Shown piece after piece: positions 23,103-28,522 of a stretch of 28,522 nucleotides of DNA. This stretch comes from an uncultured bacterium (GTDB lineage: Bacteria; Hydrogenedentota; Hydrogenedentia; Hydrogenedentales; CAITNO01). The position numbers and the translations under genes are program-made. The stretch's first letter is position 1. Every line of letters begins with the position of its first letter. The notes beneath the pieces were generated by a model. That model did not search any database. It was given only the letters and a program-made list of their open reading frames with translations, and was not told the origin of the DNA. The stretch lies in the NCBI GenBank assembly GCA_937923585.1, contig CALDSM010000081.1, positions 1 to 28,522 on the forward strand, given 5' to 3'.

Positions 23103-25289
23103 CTACGCCGCCTCTTCCTGCCCCTCTTTCTTCTCCACCTTGTTCACCGGATAGAAGCAAATCAGTGCCATGCCTATCAACCCAAACAGCCCCGCAAACG
23201 GCCCCACGAGCAGCACGCCCGTGTACTGCTCAATGCGGTTTCCCCAGAGGTTCATGGACTGCGAAGCGAGCAGGACCGAGCCCGCCATGGACGCTTTCCA
23301 AATAAAGGCGCTCAGCCCGTTGTAGAGCGCCTCGCGGCGCTCCCCCGAGAGCCGCTCGTCGTAGTCAATGATGTCGCCGAGCATGGGTACCATCATCACG
23401 TAGATCAGCGCCTGGCCCACGCCGCAGTAGCCGAAAAGGATCATGCCCCAGAGCTGGCGCGTGGCAAAACTCGCCGTGGACTGCCCGATGAGGTACATGC
23501 AGGGCATGCCCGTGGCGATGATGAACAGCGCAATGAACATAAGCCACTTCATGTGCAGGTACCGCGCGAGGATCGGGATGAATGCGTACGACACCACGGC
23601 CACCAGGATGAACGGCGCGAGCAGCTTGGTAATGGTTCCCTCGTCGCCATCGAGCCCGAGCTCCGCCCAGTAGGGCAGCGCGCGCTGCACCGCAAGGAAC
23701 CCGATCGTAAAGAAGAAGAACGAAAGCGCGTAGATAACAAAGGGCTTGTTGCGCAGCGCGTCCAGCACGGCGCGGCCGTAGGGCAGCGGCTCGCTCTGCA
23801 CCGCCTCGGAGTCGTAGCGTTCACGGATGAAGATCACCGGCAGCAGGAAAAGCAGGAAAGACAGGAATGCGAAGATGGTGGAAACGCGCCGGTAGCCCGT
23901 GGGCGAGAACGACTCCTCGCGCCGCTCCAGCGCGGACACACCCGGCACGTCCGCCATCAGGACCCGCAGATGCGCAATGGTCAGGTCCGCGCGCAGCGCC
24001 TTGGGAAACACGAGCGTGCGCGCCGTCCCCTGTGCGCCCAGTTCAATCAGGTTACTGCGCAGTGCCTCCCGGGCCGTGGCCTCCACAAGGTATGCGTGCG
24101 CGCCGGGCGGCAGTTCTCTCACGCGTTCGGGCAGGTCATAACGGACGAAACCGGGACCCAGCGTCGCCTTCACCGTGCCGGTCACTCCCGGAATCTTTCC
24201 CGCGATTGTTTGCAGCGCCGCGGAATCCATCCGTTCCGCCATGCCCGTCGGAATGGTGAGGGCCAGGCGCGGCCCGGCTATGGAGATTTCCAACTCCCTG
24301 TGCATCGAGGCGGACAGCGGCGTCAGTGCCTGTGCGCGGACATGCTCCAGCAACGCCGCGTCCAGTGCGCCGTCACGGAACTCCGCACCGTACCATGCGC
24401 GGCGGACGACGGGCGCGTATTGCTGTCGAAGCGCCTCGGGAATTAGGTCGCGGACGACTTCAGCGGCCGTCTCCTCACGCAGCCTGTCGTACAGCGCCCC
24501 CTTGACCGTCAGCACGGACTTGCCGCTCTCGGCAACCAGCGCAAGATCGCCGTCCTCATAACCTTCCATCCGAAGCCCCGACCCGACCCGTCGAATCTTC
24601 GCCGCCAGGTCCGGTGCGGTGGAAAACAGTCGCTCCGCCGCCGCCACAACCTCCTGGCCGTCAGAGGGCCGGTCCAGCTTTACCGCCAAGCTGCTCTCCA
24701 CGCGGCCCGGGTCCATCGCCGCAATCAAAACGCCCGGCAGCGCATTGGCCAGCGCCAGCCCCAGGATCAAACCGATGGCCGTCCATGTGCCGATGGCCAC
24801 CCGCGCCGAGTCGGACCGCGCTATCTCCGGCCCCAGCGCGTTCAGCGGCACCACCGCCACGGAGAACAGCGTCCAGTGCGCGCAGAGCAGCACCGTGCCG
24901 TAGACCAGGTTGAGCCAGGAGGTGCCGTTCACCGGCGGATACCAGAACGCGATCATGGTGAACACCATGAGCAGGCCGCCCCAGAAGATGTAGGGCAGAC
25001 GGCGGCCCGGAATGGGAATGAAACGCCACCGGCCCGGCCGCGTGCCCGTGCCGTCCGACAGCATGCCGATGACCGGGCTGCTGAAGGCGTCCCAGAACGT
25101 GCCGACAATGAAGATGATGCCCACCATCCCGACGGAGACATAGATGGTCCGGCCCACGCCGCCCGACGGCGAATAGAAATACAGCCCCCACTGGTTGATG
25201 ACCTCGCTGCACAACTGCACGCCGATCATGGACAGGCAGATCGCAAGCCCCTCCACCCGGGAAAATTCGCGTCCCTTGACCGGCTCCAC
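23103..25289 (-). CDS. GPH-type MFS sugar symporter with a large inserted domain
   Basis: 728 residues, against ~450-500 for the glycoside-pentoside-hexuronide:cation symporter family. N-terminal helices run to residue ~192, with a family-like GTFWDAFSSPVIGMLSDGT loop; C-terminal helices begin at ~469 (STIFAFLSFLLFLLPVIF). Between them, residues ~194-466 are hydrophilic with several alpha/beta segments, e.g. SGKSVLTVKGALYDRL and GAHAYLVEATAREALRSNLIELG. By the inside-out rule, with five helices before it, the insert should face the periplasm; this depends on the helix count. Start is GTG at 25289 with AAGGA 8 nt upstream. The gene lies 111 bp downstream of glgC on the same strand, so sugar uptake may be linked to glycogen synthesis (inference). 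Substrate unknown. Confidence 0.85.
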   Translation of the reverse strand: MEPVKGREFSRVEGLAICLSMIGVQLCSEVINQWGLYFYSPSGGVGRTIYVSVGMVGIIFIVGTFWDAFSSPVIGMLSDGTGTRPGRWRFIPIPGRRLPYIFWGGLLMVFTMIAFWYPPVNGTSWLNLVYGTVLLCAHWTLFSVAVVPLNALGPEIARSDSARVAIGTWTAIGLILGLALANALPGVLIAAMDPGRVESSLAVKLDRPSDGQEVVAAAERLFSTAPDLAAKIRRVGSGLRMEGYEDGDLALVAESGKSVLTVKGALYDRLREETAAEVVRDLIPEALRQQYAPVVRRAWYGAEFRDGALDAALLEHVRAQALTPLSASMHRELEISIAGPRLALTIPTGMAERMDSAALQTIAGKIPGVTGTVKATLGPGFVRYDLPERVRELPPGAHAYLVEATAREALRSNLIELGAQGTARTLVFPKALRADLTIAHLRVLMADVPGVSALERREESFSPTGYRRVSTIFAFLSFLLFLLPVIFIRERYDSEAVQSEPLPYGRAVLDALRNKPFVIYALSFFFFTIGFLAVQRALPYWAELGLDGDEGTITKLLAPFILVAVVSYAFIPILARYLHMKWLMFIALFIIATGMPCMYLIGQSTASFATRQLWGMILFGYCGVGQALIYVMMVPMLGDIIDYDERLSGERREALYNGLSAFIWKASMAGSVLLASQSMNLWGNRIEQYTGVLLVGPFAGLFGLIGMALICFYPVNKVEKKEGQEEAA

Positions 25290-25322
25290 CGATTGATTCC
25301 TTGACCGTGTTACAAGATGTGC

Positions 25323-25342
25323 GACAGGTGCCCGCGCCTGTC
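25323..25342. repeat. Short hairpin between glgC and the transporter gene
   Basis: GACAGG and CCTGTC form a 6-bp stem around TGCCCGCG. No T-run follows on either strand, so it is not a convincing terminator; more likely another dispersed palindrome. Confidence 0.4.
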
Positions 25343-25400
25343 CGCCAGTAGCGCGTGCCCGGAGGGCGACAGCCGGGTGCGGCCGTCCCGCAGCCCCCCG

Positions 25401-26711
<1,311 letters not shown>

Positions 26712-26889
26712 ACCCTGAGGCTCCTTCCTGCGTCCCGCGCCGTGCGGACCGCACCATAACGCGCATTGTATCCGACCGAAACCGTGGAACCAAACCGCCC
26801 GGCGGCGCCGCGCCGCTTTCCCGGCGTGATCCAAACACCCCGTCTGCCCGGATTCATTTCACACGCCCGTCCGCACCCGCCGTCCCCAA

Positions 26890-26918
26890 TTGCCTGCCCG
26901 TCCTGCATCGCGTATGCT
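26890..26918 (+). promoter_or_regulatory. Sigma-70-like promoter of the secreted protein gene
   Basis: TTGCCT (26890-26895) and TATGCT (26913-26918) are 17 bp apart. Each matches the consensus at four of six positions. The predicted start site leaves a leader of about 28 nt before the ATG at 26953, which has its own AGGAGG. Confidence 0.45.
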
Positions 26919-26952
26919 ATCCGGCGTCGGCAACAGCAGGAGGCGGACAACC

Positions 26953-27909
26953 ATGCTTATGACGGCTCTGGCGATACTGTGCGGGATCTTCACCGCGGCG
27001 GGGGAGCCCCCCGCGCCGCACGCCGGCGAAATCGGGACGGAGGGGTTCCGATGCGTGGTCGGCGACAATGAACCGTGGAGGGACGGGCACCGTGCGGGCT
27101 ACAACGGCGTGTTCCAGGTGAAAATGCCCGGCATGGCCGCCACGCCTTTTGTGCCCGCCTACGCCGGGCTGAATCTGGAACACTACTTCGACCTCGGCCC
27201 GCGAAACCAGGACAACAAGATATTCTTCGAGCCGCGCAACGCGCCCATGAAGTTTGCCCTGCTGAACGACCGTTCCGCCGAGCTGTACCAGCCGACCTCG
27301 CCGCACTACGGCGTCGAAAGCTGGACCCGTTTCGAAGTGGGCACGCCGGGGCGGATAGACATGCGATTCCGCTGCGTGCCGCACAAGCCGGGCCTTGAGG
27401 GCGGTGTGCTGGGCGTGTTCTGGGCGTCCTACATGAACGCGCCCCTGGACAAGAGCATGTACTTCCTCGCGGCAGGCTCCACGCTCGACGCGCCGGTGTG
27501 GGAGCAGTTCTCCACACACCAGCACAACCGCGACAGCACCGTAATCGGTGAAAACGACACCTGTGACCTGAAGTTCAAGAGCGAACGGGCCGTCCTGTTC
27601 GACAATCTCTCTCCGCTCCGCTACAGCGCCCCCTTCTTCTACGGCCATCAGGGCGACCACGTGCTGATCTACATTTTCGAGCCCGAGGCGCTCATCCGCT
27701 TCTCCCATTCCCCCTCCGGCGGCGGCGCCACCCCGGCCAAAGACGGTCACAACCCTGCCTGGGACTTCCAGTACATCATTCCCAACTACCAGACCGAAAG
27801 AGAATACGGGTTTCGCATGTGCCTCGTCATCAAGCCCTGGAAAGATCGCGCCGACATCCTCACGGAGGTCCGTGCGCGGCTCCGGGAGATGGAGGGCGCC
27901 AGCCGCTGA
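26953..27909 (+). CDS. Secreted protein of unknown function
   Basis: 318 residues from the ATG at 26953, chosen because AGGAGG lies 9 nt upstream and the protein then begins with a short signal peptide (LMTALAILCGIFTAAGE). The upstream ATG at 26890 lies inside the promoter and is not supported. The mature protein is rich in aromatic residues and predicted beta-strands (FQVKMPGM, LNLEHYFDLGPRNQDNKIFF, WTRFEVGTPGRIDMRFRC, VLIYIFEPEALIRFSHSP), resembling glycan-active or glycan-binding sandwiches. No catalytic motif can be named. It is divergent from glgC and stands apart from the small gene downstream. Called a secreted beta-rich protein only. Confidence 0.8.
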   Translation: MLMTALAILCGIFTAAGEPPAPHAGEIGTEGFRCVVGDNEPWRDGHRAGYNGVFQVKMPGMAATPFVPAYAGLNLEHYFDLGPRNQDNKIFFEPRNAPMKFALLNDRSAELYQPTSPHYGVESWTRFEVGTPGRIDMRFRCVPHKPGLEGGVLGVFWASYMNAPLDKSMYFLAAGSTLDAPVWEQFSTHQHNRDSTVIGENDTCDLKFKSERAVLFDNLSPLRYSAPFFYGHQGDHVLIYIFEPEALIRFSHSPSGGGATPAKDGHNPAWDFQYIIPNYQTEREYGFRMCLVIKPWKDRADILTEVRARLREMEGASR

Positions 27910-27957
27910 GAATGTTACAATGATCCCAGGACAAGCCCGCAGAACGAGAGCCGTCTT

Positions 27958-28167
27958 ATGACTCAAGAAGAACATGCACGGAATGGTGGGAGATTATCAG
28001 AAGAACCGCCGAGCCCTTCCGATGGAACAATTGTCGAACCGATTCCCGTGGACAAGCAAACAGGCCGACATCACCCTGATGTGGAGCGGTATGCAGGGAT
28101 TGTCAGCAAGACTTCGGAAAACGACCAAGAAGACTGCCGCGCGTATTTGATAGAGAAGCATCGGTGA
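27958..28167 (+). CDS. Small protein, possible antitoxin-like
   Basis: 69 residues, 48 bp after the preceding gene. The N-terminal half is polar and probably disordered. The C-terminal half (HPDVERYAGIVSKT...YLIEKHR) resembles the short tail H-P-x-V...G-I-x...L-x-x-K-H-R that I associate with small VapB-like antitoxins. No toxin gene follows; only 146 bp separate it from uvrA. The ribosome binding site is weak. The start is the first ATG in an open frame; the resemblance to antitoxins is an impression and should be treated as tentative. Confidence 0.45.
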   Translation: MTQEEHARNGGRLSEEPPSPSDGTIVEPIPVDKQTGRHHPDVERYAGIVSKTSENDQEDCRAYLIEKHR

Positions 28168-28234
28168 ATGCCGTTCTGGCCTGTTGACACTTTCCGTGCC
28201 GAAACGCGGGGAAGCATTCGCCGCCCCCCGCCCC

Positions 28235-28264
28235 TTGCGCCCCCTGCCGGGAAGGCGATACTAT
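28235..28264 (+). promoter_or_regulatory. Candidate promoter of uvrA
   Basis: TTGCGC (28235-28240) and TACTAT (28259-28264) are 18 bp apart, 50 bp before the uvrA ATG. No SOS (LexA) box was recognised in the gap. Confidence 0.4.
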
Positions 28265-28313
28265 TCTCCTTTGTTTACCTGTCATTACGCATATTGCGCA
28301 AGGAATCATCCCC

Positions 28314-28475
28314 ATGACCCCCGAATCCAACGGAGCGCCGAAGCACGACCGCATCGTCATCCGCGGCGCCCGTGAACATAACCTGAAGAATATCAGCCTC
28401 GAACTCCCGCGGGACCGGCTGATTGTCATCACCGGACTGAGCGGCTCGGGCAAGTCGAGCCTCGCCTTCGACACC
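28314..28475 (+). CDS. uvrA: Excinuclease ABC subunit A UvrA, first 54 codons only
   Basis: DNA-damage sensor ATPase of nucleotide excision repair; full length is ~950 residues. The visible part contains IVIRGAREHNLKNISLELPR and the Walker A motif ITGLSGSGKSSLAFDT, both diagnostic of UvrA's N-terminal ATPase. The ATG at 28314 has AAGGA 9 nt upstream. The frame is cut at 28475 by adapter sequence, so this is a contig-end truncation, not a biological one. Confidence 0.96.
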
Positions 28476-28522
28476 AGATCGGAAGAGCGTCGTGTAGGGA
28501 AAGAGTGTAGATCTCGGTGGTC
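28476..28522 (-). other. Illumina adapter contamination (right end)
   Basis: From AGATCGGAAGAGCGTCGTGT onward the last 47 bases are the reverse complement of the same adapter found at 1-49. It was read through from an unclipped insert end; the uvrA reading frame stops being genomic here. Confidence 0.98.

Noticed and set aside
25323..25342. Rho-independent terminator after glgC
   Set aside because: The stem is short and no T-run follows on either strand.

Overview
The window is a complete assembled contig from a GC-rich bacterium. Both extreme ends (1-49 and 28476-28522) are Illumina sequencing-adapter sequence in opposite orientations, so about 28.4 kb is biological and the two end genes are cut. 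There are no rRNA or tRNA genes, no phage module and no CRISPR array. Non-mevalonate isoprenoid synthesis, ADP-glucose pyrophosphorylase, a DUF1080 lipoprotein, sulfatase-fold proteins, an apgM/cimA pair and many intergenic palindromic repeats together suggest an environmental PVC/Hydrogenedentes-like lineage. That placement is an inference from gene content and no marker gene here settles it.

Layout. 50-360 is the 3' end of an unknown gene. 593-3517 (minus) is a long FAD/Fe-S oxidoreductase whose reading frame holds two in-frame copies of a palindromic repeat. 3624-7538 (plus) is a tight operon of a GT39-like membrane glycosyltransferase, a sulfatase-fold enzyme with Thr at the nucleophile position, and a DUF72 protein. 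7239-10074 is an anomaly: the 3' third of the DUF72 gene and its trailing repeat occur twice as direct repeats, bracketing about 2 kb of lower-GC DNA with a 5'-truncated M6-like zinc protease and a secreted protein of unknown function. 10165-12089 (minus) is a translationally coupled pair, a NavBac-type channel then a TerC/Alx-type transporter. 12454-16342 (minus) is a likely operon: DUF1080 lipoprotein, alpha/beta-hydrolase lipoprotein, mutY.

16403-17445 is non-coding, with repeat palindromes, a 235-bp MITE-like element and a possible IS relic. It leads into rsmG (17446-18084, minus), with two perfect palindromic parS-like sites, one just past its stop and one inside its coding sequence; this suggests an origin-proximal position. 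18306-21227 (plus) holds an ApgM-family enzyme and citramalate synthase, plausibly threonine/isoleucine-related. 21313-21954 is an exported protein with an unusual Cys-containing C-terminal anchor. 22121-23041 is ispH. On the minus strand glgC (26711-25401) is followed by a GPH-type transporter with a roughly 270-residue insert. The right end has a secreted unknown protein, a 69-residue protein and the first 54 codons of uvrA.

The most interesting items are the repeat-bracketed protease island, the insert-bearing GPH transporter, the parS-like pair at rsmG, repeat elements tolerated inside an essential-looking domain architecture, and the C-terminal tail of the 21313-21954 protein.
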